Source: Coccinella septempunctata | Taxonomy: Eukaryota > Arthropoda > Insecta > Coleoptera > Coccinellidae | DNA: 64,000 nt | NCBI RefSeq assembly: GCF_907165205.1 | Contig: NC_058198.1 | Coordinates: 16,345,001-16,409,000 of the forward strand | Reading direction: 5' to 3' | Part shown: piece after piece, positions 21,712-34,387 of the stretch | Layout: each line of letters starts with the position of its first letter | How positions within the stretch are numbered: the first letter of the stretch is position 1 | Notes under the pieces: generated by a model | What the model saw: only the letters and a program-made list of their open reading frames with translations | What the model was told of the DNA's origin: nothing | The model's database searches: none | Translations under genes and position numbers: made by a program

Positions 21712-24700
21712 ATGTTCAATCAAGAAGAGATGATCGAGATGGACCAATCCGATGCAAGCGAAAGGTCAACGATGGGAGTACCAGAAAATATTTTTGCAAT
21801 GCTCACGAACACCAATTTCGTGAAGATGTTGGCAGAGCAAATAAACAACTTGAATCCTCCGGCAACGTCAACAGGAAGCACAGTATCAGAACAATCTGTG
21901 GAGAAGGTCAATATACCCACCTTCATAATACCTCAATTTGAGACCAGCGACAAGCTGAGGGGTCATTCCAATTTCCGTTCATGGAAACAAAGAGTCGAAC
22001 GTGACATCAGGGCCCTAGGAAGATCCCAATTTCTACTGCACAACATGGGTGGACCAGAGTGTAACATGAGCGTAGAAGAGAAAAACATGTACAACGCTCA
22101 AGTGCTACAATACTTGGAAGCATCTTTGCAGCACGCTCCCAGAGCTGTAATAGAAAGCGAAGAATCGGCAGCTGAAGCCTTCAAAAAACTTATCCAAATG
22201 TTCGGCAAAAATGATGTCCAAAAAATGGTGGAAGTTTTGGACAATTTTGGAAAAATTACATTTTACCCGAAGATGAACCCGGTGAACTTCGTCTCACAAT
22301 TCGAAAAAGGAGTTCAAGAATTCAAGGAACTGGGCTTTCCGTTGGACCCGAAGATCATAGTGGGATATTTTCTACATAAAATCAAGGATGCTAATGGTTT
22401 CTTGGCGTTTTTCACCACAATGGCTACACTACCAGAGGAAACGAGGACGTACGAGTTCGTAAAGAATGCCTTTCTGGAGGTGGCGAATAGCCAATATTTT
22501 AAGGAAGCAGAAAACAGTATGTATAAGAATGAATCAAATGATAGTTTGGATATTTGTTCCGAGTGTTTTGGTATTACGGGTGAGAATCTCAATACTGAGA
22601 TCAATGAAGTGTATACTGTATGCTCTTTTTGTATTGATGATCCCATTGGAGAATGTACTTTTGCTAATCCTAATTCAGTTTCAGTGCTCTGCATCAAATG
22701 TGGTTAGAGAGATGATAATAATTTTTGTGATTTTTGTTTAGAGAATAGGTCTGATCGAACAAACAGGGATGGTTCAAAGAAAGAGAAATATCAAGCTAAG
22801 AGGTCTCCTTATTTTAAAGAGAAAAGGGCAGAAAAGAGTCCTTACACACTGGATCAGTTGGAGAAAATCAAGAAAATGACACCAGCTGAAAAGCGTGAGG
22901 CAAGTTGCAGAAAATGTGGTTTGATGTTCCACAAGTCAAACACATGTGTGAACACAGAGAGATTCTGCTTTTTCTGCCATAAGAAGGGACACGAAAAGAA
23001 GGACTGTAGGAAACTGAAAGATCAAAAATCTAGTAAGTCATTGTTCGATTTGAATAATTTCAGTATGTTTGCAACATTTCTAGTTGATTCTGATGCATCT
23101 CACCATGTAGTGAATGTACAGAATATTTTGTTGAACTATCAGGCTTATAAAGAGCCGATATCTGTTGTTTGGGCATCGGAAACTGAAAGCACTATGTCAA
23201 TGGGTCAGGGAACACTTCCATTACTAGTACAGTTTGGAAAAAGTTCGCACATTGTACATCTAGCTAATGTTCAGTATGTCCCCGAAGTAAGGGATAATAT
23301 TCTCAGTGTCCGTGCATTTAATATTCAGTTTGGGACAAGTCTTGTGCTAAATGCTAATAATGGATTTATGTTATCTAGAAAATTAAGAAGAAAGATCTCC
23401 CTGCTCTTTGTATCGGATGGCGTTTATCGAATTTCAGCAAGAGTCAATCCTGGTGATACAAGTAGTATCAACAAAATTAATGTAAATAAAGTAGAAAGTA
23501 TAAATAAACAGTTAAGTTCGAAAGATAATTCTAGTTTTAAAATGAAACTCTCAGTTATCAAACCCAATAAGAAAGTCAATAATAGTAGAAGAGAAACACG
23601 AAAATTACGTAAAAGATTTACTCGTAATCAGTTAAAAATGTTGGCTCAGGAAGGTAGTATGTGGCATCGTAGAATGGGTCATATATCATCTTCTTACTTA
23701 GGAAAATTACCTAATGTTGTTCAAGGAGTTAAAGAACTCACGTATAATCTCAGTACTGGTAATTGTACAATTTGTTCTAAAGCAAAAATGACCAGAAAAA
23801 CATGTGCAAAAGAAAGAGATCGAGCCACTAGAGCTTGTGAAATTCTTCATTCAGATCTATTAACTGTCAATCCGCCAACACATTACACTAAGAAAAAGTA
23901 TATTTTAATTGTTCTAGATGATTATTCAAGATATGCACAAATTTTCCTGATGAAACAAAAGTCTGAAACTTTCAAGTTTTTGAAGTCTGCTTTGAACTAT
24001 CTTCAGTCATTATTTCCTAGTCCTGGTCAATTCAGAAAATTACGTTGTGATAATGGAACAGAGTTTATCAGCGAATCTTGTCAACAAGTTCTCGATCAGT
24101 TTGGTATTCAAATTCAGTTAGCAGAACCTTATCAACATGAGCATAATGGAACTGCTGAAAGGTTCAATAGAACACTCCAAGAAAGGGCTAGAGCCTTGTT
24201 ATTTGAATCAGGCTTTCCAAATACTTTCTGGGGTTTTGCATTTTCGACTGCTTGCTATCTATACAATCGTACGCCTCATTCATCATTAGACTTTCTGACT
24301 CCATATGAAAAACTCTATGGAAAACAAGCCGATCTGCAAAATATAAGAATTTTCGGTTCACAGGCAGAAGTTAGAAATGAAAATGTTCCAAAAGGTAAAA
24401 AGTTGAATGCAAGATCCAGCACAATGTATTTAATAGGATATACCGATACTGGCTATTTGTTGTATGATCCTAAAACCTGTAAGACTATTACATCTTGTAA
24501 TGTTCTAATAAATGAAGAGTTGACCTACAAGTCATATGAATCAAAGTTATCAGTTCCAAGTGATGAATTAACAGTTTCGTCTGAATCTGTTGAGTCCAGT
24601 GAGAATGTTTCTGTTACGCCCTCTGTAGGCAATTCTGTTGCGTCCATTACGGACATATCTGTTGTGCCACCTACTGGCAATTCTGTTGTATCAGTTGCAA

Positions 24701-25884
24701 ACAATCCTGTTGAAATGAACTCAGTTGAACAAAACTCTGATTCTGTAAGAACTACAAGTCCAGTACAGAGTAGCTCCAACAATTCTGTTGATAAAACAAG
24801 TGCTACAAATATGTTAGAAAATGTTTCAGTTAGCTCTCAGATAAATAATGAGATAGAATATGAAGAAATATCCCAGCTAGATGATTTTGATGGCAATGAA
24901 ACCAGTGGACTTTATATGCCGCAAATTTCAGTTAATGCCACAATTTTGAATCCATTTGGTTTTGTATATGATACAAAAATCTATCAAACGAACACCTCAA
25001 ACATATCTGGAAGCAATGACATGTTCAGAAAGTAGCAAATGGATTACTGCCATTCAGTCCGAACTTGAAGCTATAAACCAACATGAAGTTTGGGAAATTG
25101 TGGAAAGAAAACAAGGTATGAAAAGTATTCCGTTGAAATGGGTATTTACAGTTAAGGACAATGGTGTGTGTAAGGCTCGTTTAGTTGTTGTAGGATGCAA
25201 AGATACTGAAAAGTATACTCCTGAGGAAACTGCATCTCCTACACCAGCTCTATCAGTTGTTAAATTATTATTTGCTTTGTCAGTTTCTAGGAATTGGCAT
25301 GTTGAACAGTTGGATGTCAAAACAGCATTTCTTCAAGGTGAAATTGATCGACCAAAATATGTAAGTGCTCCTGAAGGAATCAATCTTGATAAATCAAAGG
25401 TAATATTGAAGTTACGAAAAGCTCTTTATGGATTATCTATAGCACCGAAATGTTGGTTTATGACACTTCATAATTTTCTGAAGGATTCTGGTTTTGAATC
25501 AAATTTACGAGAACCATGTTTATATAAGAAAAAGGAAGATAGTAATATCATTTTGATTTTAGTATATGTTGATGATCTATTAATTACAGGTAGTTGTAGA
25601 AACCTTATTCAGGAAAATGTGAATATGTTGAAGTCACGTTTTAAGGTAAAACAATTTGGCTTTCCTACAAAATTTCTTGGTTTGGAAATCACTAGATCAG
25701 AAAATCAGTTGTTTCTTCATCAAACACAGTTTGTTAATGAAATGTTGAAAGAATTTCGAATGGAAAACTCAAATTCAGTTGACACTCCTTTAGTTCCTCA
25801 AGGAAATCATAAAGTTCCGGAAGTAACGAATGAAGCAGATTTTCCGTATAAGAAAGCTATAGGTTCCCTACTGTATTTAAGTAT
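21712..25884 (+). pseudogene. Copia A gag-pol, part 1 (to the copia B insertion)
   Basis: Starts at ATG 21712 (MFNQEE). Order: capsid-like Gag, a cluster of CxxC pairs, zinc knuckle CFFCHKKGHEKKDC (about residues 418-431), aspartic protease (about 458), GAG-pre-integrase with MWHRRMGH (about 650), integrase with aspartates in HSDLL and DNGTEF and glutamate in HNGTAERFN (about 713-815), serine-rich linker, and reverse transcriptase with YVDD near 25566. Lesions: AAG to TAG at 22705-22707; the protease active site reads DSDA instead of DSGA (23092-23094); a 4-bp deletion near 24990. The frame is then cut at 25884 by copia B within the RT and resumes at 32439. Confidence 0.93.
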
Positions 25885-26185
25885 TGTTGAAGTAAGAACT
25901 GCTGGCCAAAGTTGATTTGGGACCAGTCCACTTCTATAAAGCAACCTGCTGACAACTAATATTATGTTCGGCCTAATGCGCATGCGCAACTAAGTTAGGT
26001 ACACGTGCTATTAATGGTGCAGAAGCCAGTTCTGTCGGGAATGCGAATAGATAAAGGCTACTCTCACTATTAATAGTTTCAAGCGACCATCAGCCATTTT
26101 GTATTATTCACCAGTGTGTTAAATAGATCTTCAAATAAACTTTGTCAAAACCGTCTCATCAGTGTTAAAAGTATCCACCCTCACA
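25885..26185 (+). repeat. Copia B 5' LTR
   Basis: 301 bp, TG...CA. Same motif set as the A LTR, with the NRF-1-like palindrome at 25977-25988. It is followed at 26186 by the primer-binding site TGGTAGCAGCGC. Confidence 0.93.
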
Positions 26186-26311
26186 TGGTAGCAGCGCTTG
26201 TGTGTATGTGCGTGCGTATTAATTAACAAACAGAAGACCACGTGTTAAACAGAAGACTAGAAGACCACGTGTTAAACAGAAGACTAGACGACCACGTGTT
26301 CAACAACAAGC
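26186..26311 (+). promoter_or_regulatory. Copia B primer-binding site and leader with three E-box repeats
   Basis: After the primer-binding site the leader has three repeat units, at 26231-26249 (short), 26250-26276 and 26277-26303. Each contains CACGTG. Copia A has two units, so the number varies between subfamilies. Gag starts at ATG 26312. Confidence 0.7.
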
Positions 26312-29300
26312 ATGTTCAATCAAGAAGAGATGATCGAGATGGACCAATCCGATGCAAGCGAATCGTCAACGATGGGAGTACCAGAAAATATTTTTGCAAT
26401 GCTCACGAACACCAATTTCGTGAAGATGTTGGCAGAGCAAATAAACAACTTGAATCCTCCGGCAACGTCAACAGGAAGCACAGTATCAGAACAATCTGTG
26501 GAGAAGGTCAATATACCCACCTTCATAATACCTCAATTTGAGACCAGCGACAAGCTGAGGGGTCATTCCAATTTCCGCTCATGGAAACAAAGAGTCGAGC
26601 GTGACATTAGGGCCCTAGGAAGATCCCAATTTCTACTTCACAACATGGGTGGACCAGAGCGTAGCATGAGCGTAGATGAGAAAAACATGTACAACGCTCA
26701 AGTCCTACAATACTTGGAAGCATCTTTGCAGCACGCTCCCAGAGCTGTAATAGAAAATGAAGAATCGGCAGCTGAAGCCTTCAAGAAACTTATCCAAATG
26801 TTCGGCAAAAATGATGTTCAAAAAATGGTGGAAGTTTTGGACAATTTTGGAAAAATCACATTTTACCCGAAGATGAACCCGGTGAACTTCGTATCACAAT
26901 TCGAAAAAGGGAGTTCAAGAATTCAAGGAACTGGGCTTTCCGTTGGACCCGAAGATCATAGTGGGATATTTTCTACATAAAATCAAGGATGCTAATGGTT
27001 TCTTGGCGTTTTTCACCACAATGGCTACACTACCAGAGGAAACGAGGACGTACGAGTTCGTAAAGAATGCCTTTCTGGAGGTGGCGAATAGCCAATATGT
27101 TAAGGAAGCAGAAAACAGTATGTATAAGAATGAATCAAATGATAGTTTGGATATTTGTTCCGAGTGTTTTGGTATTACAGGTGAGAATCTCAATACTGAG
27201 ATCAATGAAGTGTATACTGTATGCTCTTTTTGTATTGACGATCCCATTGAGGAATGTACTTTTGCTAATCCTAATTCAGTTTCAGTGCTCTGCATCAAAT
27301 GTGGTAAGAGAGATGATAATAATTGTTGTGATTTTTGTTTAGAGAATAGGTCTGATCGAACAAACAGGGATGGTTCAAAGAAAGAGAAATATCCAGCAAA
27401 GAGGTCTCCTTATTTTAAAGAGAAAAGGACAGAAAAGAGTCCTTACACACTGGATCAGTTGGAGAAAATAAAGAAAATGACACCAGCTGAAAAGCGCGAT
27501 GCAAGTTGCAGAAAATGTGGTTTGATGTTCCACAAGTCAAACACATGTGTGAACACAGAGAGATTCTGCTTTTTCTGCCATAAGAAGGGACACGAAAAGA
27601 AGGACTGTAGGAAACTGAAAGATCAAAAATCTAGTAAGTCATTGTTCGATTTGAATAAGTTCAGTATGTTTGCAACATTTCTAGTTGATTCTGGTGCATC
27701 TCACCATGTAGTGAATGTACAGAATATTTTGTTGAACTATCAGGCTTATAAAGAGCCGATATCTGTTGTTTTGGCATCGGAAACTGAAAGCACTATGTCA
27801 ATGGGTCAGGGAACTCTTCCATTATTAGTACAGTTTGGAAAAAGTTCGCACATTGTACATCTAGCTAATGTTCAGTATGTCCCCGAAGTAAGGGATAATA
27901 TTCTCAGTGTCCGTGCATTTAATATTCAGTTTGGGACAAGTCTTGTGCTAAATGCTAATAATGGATTTATTTTATCTAGAAAATTAAGAAGAAAGATCTC
28001 CCTGCTCTTTGTATCGGATGGCGTTTATCGAATTTCAGCAAGAGTCAATCCTGGTGATACAAGTAGTATCAACAAAATTAATGTAAATAAAGTAGAAAGT
28101 ATAAATAAACAGTTAAGTTCGAAAGATAATTCTAGTTTTAAAATGAAACTCTCAGTTATCAAACCCAATAAGAAAGTCAATAATAGTAGAAGAGAAACAC
28201 TAAAATTACGTAAAAGATTTACTCGTAATCAGTTAAAAATGTTGGCTCAGGAAGGTAGTATGTGGCATCGTAGAATGGGTCATATATCATCTTCTTACTT
28301 AGGAAAATTACCTAATGTTGTTCAAGGAGTTAAAGAACTCACGTATAATCTCAGTACTGGTAATTGTACAATTTGTTCTAAAGCAAAAATGACCAGAAAA
28401 ACATGTGCAAAAGAAAGAGATCGAGCCACTAGAGCTTGTGAAATTCTTCATTCAGATCTATTAACTGTCAATCCGCCAACACATTACACTAAGAAAAAGT
28501 ATATTTTAATTGTTCTAGATGATTATTCAAGATATGCACAAATTTTCCTGATGAAACAAAAGTCTGAAACTTTCAAGTTTTTGAAGTCTGCTTTGAACTA
28601 TCTTCAGTCATTATTTCCTAGTCCTGGTCAATTCAGAAAATTACGTTGCGATAATGGAACAGAGTTCATCAGCGAATCTTGTCAACAAGTTCTCGATCAG
28701 TTTGGTATTCAAATTCAGTTAGCAGAACCTTATCAACATGAGCATAATGGAACTGCTGAAAGGTTCAATAGAACACTCCAAGAAAGGGCTAGAGCCTTGT
28801 TATTTGAATCAGGCTTTCCAAATACTTTCTGGGGTTTTGCATTTTCGACTGCTTGCTATCTATACAATCGTACGCCTCATTCATCATTAGACTTTTTGAC
28901 TCCATATGAAAAACTCTATGGAAAACAAGCCGATCTGCAAAATATAAGAATTTTCGGTTCACAGACAGAAGTTAGAAATGAAAATGTTCCTAAAGGTAAA
29001 AAGTTGAATGCAAGATCCAGCACAATGTATTTAATAGGATATACCGATACTGGCTATTTGTTGTATGATCCTAAAACCTGTAAGACTATTACATCTTGTA
29101 ATGTTCTAATAAATGAAGAGTTGACCTACAAGTCATATGAATCAAAGTTATCAGTTCCAAGTGATGAATTAACAGTTTCGTCTGAATCTGTTGAGTCCAG
29201 TGAGAATGTTTCTGTTACGCCCTCTGTAGGCAATTCTGTTGCGTCCATTACGGACATATCTGTTGTGCCACCTACTGGCAATTCTGTTGTATCAGTTGCA

Positions 29301-31112
29301 AACAATCCTGTTGAAATGAAATCAGTTGAACAAAACTCTGATTCTGTAAGAACTACAAGTCCAGTACAGAGTAGCTCCAACAATTCTGTTGATAAAACAA
29401 GTGTTACAAATATGTTAGAAAATGTTTCAGTTAGCTCTCAGATAAATAATGAGATAGAATATGAAGAAATATCCCAGCTAGACGATTTTGATGGCAATGA
29501 AACCAGTGGACTTGATATGCCGCAAATTTCAGTTAATGCCACAATTTTGAATCCATTTGGTTTTGTATATGATACAAAAATCTATCAGACAAGTAAAACA
29601 CCTCAAACATATCTGGAAGCAATGATATGTTCAGAAAGTAGTAAATGGATTACTGCCATTCAGTCTGAACTTGAAGCTATAAACCAACATGAAGTTTGGG
29701 AAATTGTGGAAAGAAAACAAGGTATGAAAAGTATTCCGTTGAAATGGGTATTTACAGTTAAGGACAATGGTGTGTGTAAGGCTCGTTTAGTTGTTGTAGG
29801 ATGCAAAGATACTGAAAAGTATACTCCTGAGGAAACTGCATCTCCTACGCCAGCTCTATCAGTTGTTAAATTATTATTTGCATTATCAGTTTCTAGGAAT
29901 TGGCATGTTGAACAGTTGGATGTCAAAACAGCATTTCTTCATGGTGAAATTGATCGACCAAAATATGTAAGTGTTCCTGAAGGAATCAATCTGGATAAAT
30001 CAAAGGTAATATTGAAGTTACGAAAAGCTCTTTATGGATTATCTATAGCACCGAAATGTTGGTTTATGACACTTGATAATTTTCTGAAGGATTCTGGTTT
30101 TGAATCAAATTTACGAGAAGCATGTTTATATAAGAAAAAGGAAGATAGTAATATCATTTTGATTTTAGTATATGTTGATGATCTATTAATTACAGGTAGT
30201 TGTAGAAACCTTATTCAGGAAAATGTGAATATGTTGAAGTCACGTTTTAAGGTAAAACAATTTGGCTTTCCTACAAAATTTCTTGGTTTGGAAATCACTA
30301 GATCAGAAAATCAGTTGTTTCTTCATCAAACACAGTTTGTTAATGAAATGTTGAAAGAATTTCGAATGGAAAACTCAAATTCAGTTGACACTCCTTTAGT
30401 TCCTCAAGGAAATCATAAAGTTCCGGAAGTAACGAATGAAGCAGATTTTCCGTATAAGAAAGCTATAGGTTCCCTACTGTATTTAAGTATGTTCACAAGA
30501 CCTGATATATCCTTTGCCGTATGTTATTTGGCTAGATTCCAAGCTAATCCACAGCAGTATCATTGGACATTAGTTAAAAGAGTTTTCAGGTATTTGAAAG
30601 GTACAAGTCAGTTAGGTCTAAAATTCACAGTAGGATCTCCAATTTTGTCTTGTTATTGTGATGCAGATTTTTCAGGTGATAAGTGTGGTCAAAAGTCGAC
30701 CACAGGCTTTGTGATTTTTGCATTTGGTAATCCTGTTGTATGGTGCTCAAAACTTCAATCAACAATAGCACAAAGTTCAGCAGAAGCGGAATTTATTGCA
30801 CTTACTCATGCTACTAATGAAATTCTATTTTTAGCACAATTATTAGAAGAGACTGTGGGTCTCAGAGCATTTCCAGTTAATATATATGAAGACAATGAAG
30901 CAGCAAGACGTAACTGTCTGGCTAGCACAAGTAAAAGCCGCTTGAAGTATGTGGAACGTAAATATTTATTGATTCGTCAACACGTAAGAGATAAGAAAAT
31001 TAATATTGTGAAGATCAATACCAATGATCAGATTGCTGACATTCTAACAAAACCATTGAATGCAGCAAAGCTCACTAAGTTTCGTGATCACCTTGTATTC
31101 TATGAGGTTTGA
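26312..31112 (+). pseudogene. Copia B gag-pol with one frameshift
   Basis: Gag starts at 26312. One extra G in a G-run at 26909-26911 shifts the frame within Gag; from about 26943 the correct frame is open to the stop at 31110-31112 (1389 residues). All catalytic motifs are intact: zinc knuckle, protease VDSGASHH, integrase HSDLL/DNGTEF/AERFN, RT LVYVDDLLITG, and RNase H (CYCDADFSG, SSAEAEF, YEDNEAAR). The C-terminus reads KPLNAAKLTKF where A, C and D have KPAAKLTKF. Apart from the single-base insertion it would be a complete polyprotein of about 1600 residues. The G-run break could also be a sequencing error. Confidence 0.93.
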
Positions 31113-31366
31113 TTTGCATGAAAATATCCAATTCAAGCATAAGATGATAACCAAGTAATAAGTCATAATGATTCAATATTATAGGAAGAAAATGAGAAAA
31201 GTCAACGACAAACTCAAAACATGCTCTGTTTGATCAAACATTTCATAAGTAATATTTATTCTTTTCTTTTCAGTCATTATGTATACCTTATCTGAGTAGT
31301 GTTATGAATGATCTTTGATCTAAAACATACTCTGATAATGAATTCTGTTGTTTATCTTAGTATCTT

Positions 31367-31872
31367 GAAAGGATCTTCGATCCCTTAGGTACTTTGGTAA
31401 TATGTCTGTTGAGTGTTTTATCTGTATATTGTGGAAAGGTTCTTCGTTCCTGGAAACATAATCTGATAATACTCAAAATTTGTTGTATATTTGTTCGAGT
31501 TATATTGGAAGGGTCTTCGGTCCCTGGAGATATACTTTGATGAATATACATGTTGAAGTGTTCATTTGAGTCATGTAAGAAGGGTCTCCGGTCCCTGGAT
31601 ACATACTCTTACGAATACTAGTGTCTTGATTTGGAAGGGTCTCCGGTCCCTGGAAATGATAGATGCGAAATCCAAAATTCTGACCACATGTGTGTAATGA
31701 ATTAATCATGTTAGTCCGATATGATGGAACATACTATGTATGTGATCAGTCATGTCATTTATATGTTGATCTACTATGTGATATGTATGCATTATGGCAT
31801 ATGTATCTGTTGATCAGTTTCAGTTGATATGATGGTATAATATCACTTGTGGGAAGGGTCTCCGGTCCCTGG
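31367..31872 (+). repeat. Six dispersed copies of a 20-bp motif in the copia B 3' region
   Basis: Variants of GGAAGGGTCTCCGGTCCCTGG-type sequence stand at about 31367, 31433, 31507, 31579, 31633 and 31852. Each holds AGGG...CCCT, able to form a short stem. The first two are the most diverged. The array lies in the 1-kb non-coding stretch between the pol stop and the polypurine tract and is present in all four copia copies. Function unknown. Confidence 0.8.
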
Positions 31873-32128
31873 ACACAATGTATTGATACCATACCAAATA
31901 TTAAGGACAGTTGGTTCGCTATAAGGAACCCTATTCCATTGCCTCACAGCAACAGCTCTGTATGGTTCCACTGACAATCCTGTTGTAGGTTTAAGGCTTG
32001 ATTTATATAAATTCTAATAAAATACTAACTATTGTACACTTTACATATATTCTATATTTCTTAGTTTATCGAAGTCAGTTAAATGGAACTTTCAGTTTTC
32101 TGTTGAGTAGTTGTCAGGTCCTCAGTTT

Positions 32129-32137
32129 GGGAGGGGG
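32129..32137 (+). promoter_or_regulatory. Copia B polypurine tract
   Basis: GGGAGGGGG ends directly at the TG of the 3' LTR, the usual position of the plus-strand primer. Equivalents: 34079-34087 (A), 42816-42824 (C, complement), 49053-49061 (D, complement). Confidence 0.85.
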
Positions 32138-32438
32138 TGTTGAAGTAAGAACTGCTGGCCAAAGTTGATTTGGGACCAGTCCACTTCTATAAAGCAACCT
32201 GCTGACAACTAATATTATGTTCGGCCTAATGCGCATGCGCAACTAAGTTAGGTACACGTGCTATTAATGGTGCAGAAGCCAGTTCTGTCGGGAATGCGAA
32301 TAGATAAAGGCTACTCTCACTATTAATAGTTTCAAGCGACCATCAGCCATTTTGTATTATTCACCAGTGTGTTAAATAGATCTTCAAATAAACTTTGTCA
32401 AAACCGTCTCATCAGTGTTAAAAGTATCCACCCTCACA
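32138..32438 (+). repeat. Copia B 3' LTR
   Basis: 301 bp. Matches the 5' LTR of B where compared, suggesting a recent insertion. It is followed by the target duplication AGTAT and the remainder of copia A. Confidence 0.93.
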
Positions 32439-33059
32439 AGTATGTTCACAAGACCTGATATATCCTTTGCCGTAGGTTATTTGGCTAGATTCCAAGCTAA
32501 TCCACAGCAGTATCATTGGACATTAGTTAAAAGAGTTTTCAGGTATTTGAAAGGTACAAGTCAGTTAGGTCTAAAATTCACAGTAGGATCTCCAATTTTG
32601 TCATGTTATTGTGATGCAGATTTTTCAGGTGATAAGTGTGGTCAAAAGTCGACCACAGGCTTTGTGATTTTTGCATTTGGTAATCCTGTTGTATGGTGCT
32701 CAAAACTTCAATCAACAATAGCACAAAGTTCAGCAGAAGCGGAATTTATTGCACTTACTCATGCTACTAATGAAATTCTATTTTTAGCACAATTATTAGA
32801 AGAGACTGTGGGTCTCAGAGCATTTCCAGTTAATATATATGAAGACAATGAAGCAGCAAGACGTAACTGTCTGGCTAGCACAAGTAAAAGCCGCTTGAAG
32901 TATGTGGAACGTAAATATTTATTGATTCGTCAACACGTAAGAGATAAGAAAATTAATATTGTGAAGATCAATACCAATGATCAGATTGCTGACATTCTAA
33001 CAAAACCAGCAGCAAAGCTCACTAAGTTTCGTGATCACCTTGTATTCTATGAGGTTTGA
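32439..33059 (+). pseudogene. Copia A gag-pol, part 2 (end of RT and RNase H)
   Basis: Continues the copia A frame from MFTRPDISFAV through RNase H (CYCDADFSGDKCG, SSAEAEF, YEDNEAAR) to the terminus VFYEV and stop at 33057-33059. The RNase H acidic residues are intact. It directly follows the second AGTAT, confirming that this is the displaced 3' half of A and not a separate element. Confidence 0.93.
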
Positions 33060-34087
33060 TTTGCATGAAAATATCCAATCCAAGCATAAGATGATAACCA
33101 AGTAATAAGTCATAATGATTCAATATTATAGGAAGAAAATGAGAAAAGTCAACGACAAACTCAAAACATGCTCTGTTTGATCAAACATTTCATAAGTAAT
33201 ATTAATTCTTTTCTTTTCAGTCATTATGTATACCTTATCTGAGTAGTGTTATGAATGGTCTTTGATCTAAAACATACTCTGATAATGAATTCTGTTGTTT
33301 ATCTTAGTATCTTGAAAGGATCTTCGATCCCTTAGGTACTTTGGTAATATGTCTGTTGAGTGTTTTATCTGTATATTGTGGAAAGGTTCTTCGTTCCTGG
33401 AAACATAATCTGATAATACTCAAAATTTGTTGTATATTTGTTCGAGTTATATTGGAAGGGTCTTCGGTCCCTGGAGATATACTTTAATGAATATACATGT
33501 TGAAGTGTTCATTTGAGACATGTAGAAAGGGTCTCCGGTCCCTGGATACATACTCTTACGAATACTAGTGTCTTGATTTGGAAGGGTCTCCGGTTTCTGG
33601 AAATGATAGATGCGAAATCCAAAATTCTGACCACATGTGTGTAATGAATTAATCATGTTAGTCTGATATGATGGAACATACTATGTATGTGATCAGTCAT
33701 GTCATTTATATGTTGATCTACTATGGGATATGCATGCATTATGGCATATGTATCTGTTGATCAGTTTCAGTTGATATGATGGTATAATATCACTTGTGGG
33801 AAGGGTCTCCGGTCCCTGGACACAATGTATTGATACCATAACAAATATGAAGGACAGTTGGTTCGCTATAAGGAACCCTATTCCATTGCCTCACAGCAAC
33901 AGCTCTGTATGGTTCCACTGACAATCCTGTTGTAGGTTTAAGGCTTGATTTATATAAATTCAAATAAAATACTATCTACTATTGTATACTTTATATATAT
34001 TCTATATTTCTTAGTTTATCGAAGTCAGTTAAATGGAACTTTCAGTTTTCTGTTGATTAGTTGTCAGGTCCTCAGTTTGGGAGGGGG
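33060..34087 (+). other. Copia A 3' non-coding region
   Basis: About 1 kb between the pol stop and the 3' LTR. It contains the same dispersed GTCTCCGGTCCC-type motifs (about 33310-33825) as copia B and ends in the polypurine tract GGGAGGGGG. Short minus-strand frames here are chance products of the repeats. Confidence 0.75.
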
Positions 34088-34387
34088 TGTTGAAGTAAGA
34101 ACTGCTGGCCAAAGTTGATTTGGGACCAGTCCACTTCTATAAAGCAACCTGCTGACAACTAATATTATGTTCGGCCTAATGCGCATGCGCAACTAAGTTA
34201 GGAACACGTGCTATTGATGGTGCAGAAGCCAGTTCTGTCGGGAATGCGAATAGATAAAGGCTACTTTCACTATTAATAGTTTCAAGCGACCATCGGCCAT
34301 TTTGTATTATTCACCAGTGTGTTAATATATCTTTAAATAAACTTTGTTAAAACCGTCTCATCAGTTTCAAAAGTATCCACCCTCTCA
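34088..34387 (+). repeat. Copia A 3' LTR
   Basis: 300 bp, TGTTGAAG...CTCTCA, followed by the target duplication TTATC (34388-34392). It differs from the 5' LTR at several positions (for example GGAACACG for GTACACG, CTACTTTC for CTACCCTC), consistent with A being older than B. Confidence 0.93.

Larger units (their letters stand above)
25885..32438 (+). mobile_element. Ty1/copia element B, complete, nested in copia A
   Basis: 301-bp LTRs (25885-26185 and 32138-32438) look identical where compared. The target duplication AGTAT lies at 25880-25884 and 32439-32443, inside the RT gene of copia A. The LTRs end CCCTCACA and carry substitutions not seen in A, C or D (for example TTAAATAGATCTTC in place of TTAATATATCTTTA), so B belongs to another subfamily. 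B must have inserted after A. Confidence 0.95.
21297..34387 (+). mobile_element. Ty1/copia element A, split by copia B
   Basis: LTRs at 21297-21596 and 34088-34387 (both 300 bp, TG...CA) flank gag-pol in one frame. The target duplication TTATC is at 21292-21296 and 34388-34392, and the host is a PLE (P6). Copia B (25885-32438) interrupts pol with its own target duplication AGTAT. Without B the internal part is about 5.93 kb, close to the 5937 bp of copies C and D. Protease and frame lesions make the element inactive. Confidence 0.95.

Noticed and set aside
31357..31709. Short minus-strand frames in the copia 3' regions (also 33447, 43247, 49484)
   Set aside because: They are generated by the dispersed motif array; no start context, domain or independent conservation.
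31367..31872. Possible CRISPR-like array
   Set aside because: The repeats are degenerate and unevenly spaced, and lie inside a eukaryotic LTR retrotransposon.
32415..33059. Independent third copia fragment at 32.4-33.1 kb
   Set aside because: It is the displaced 3' half of copia A: it follows the AGTAT duplication and continues the frame interrupted at 25884.
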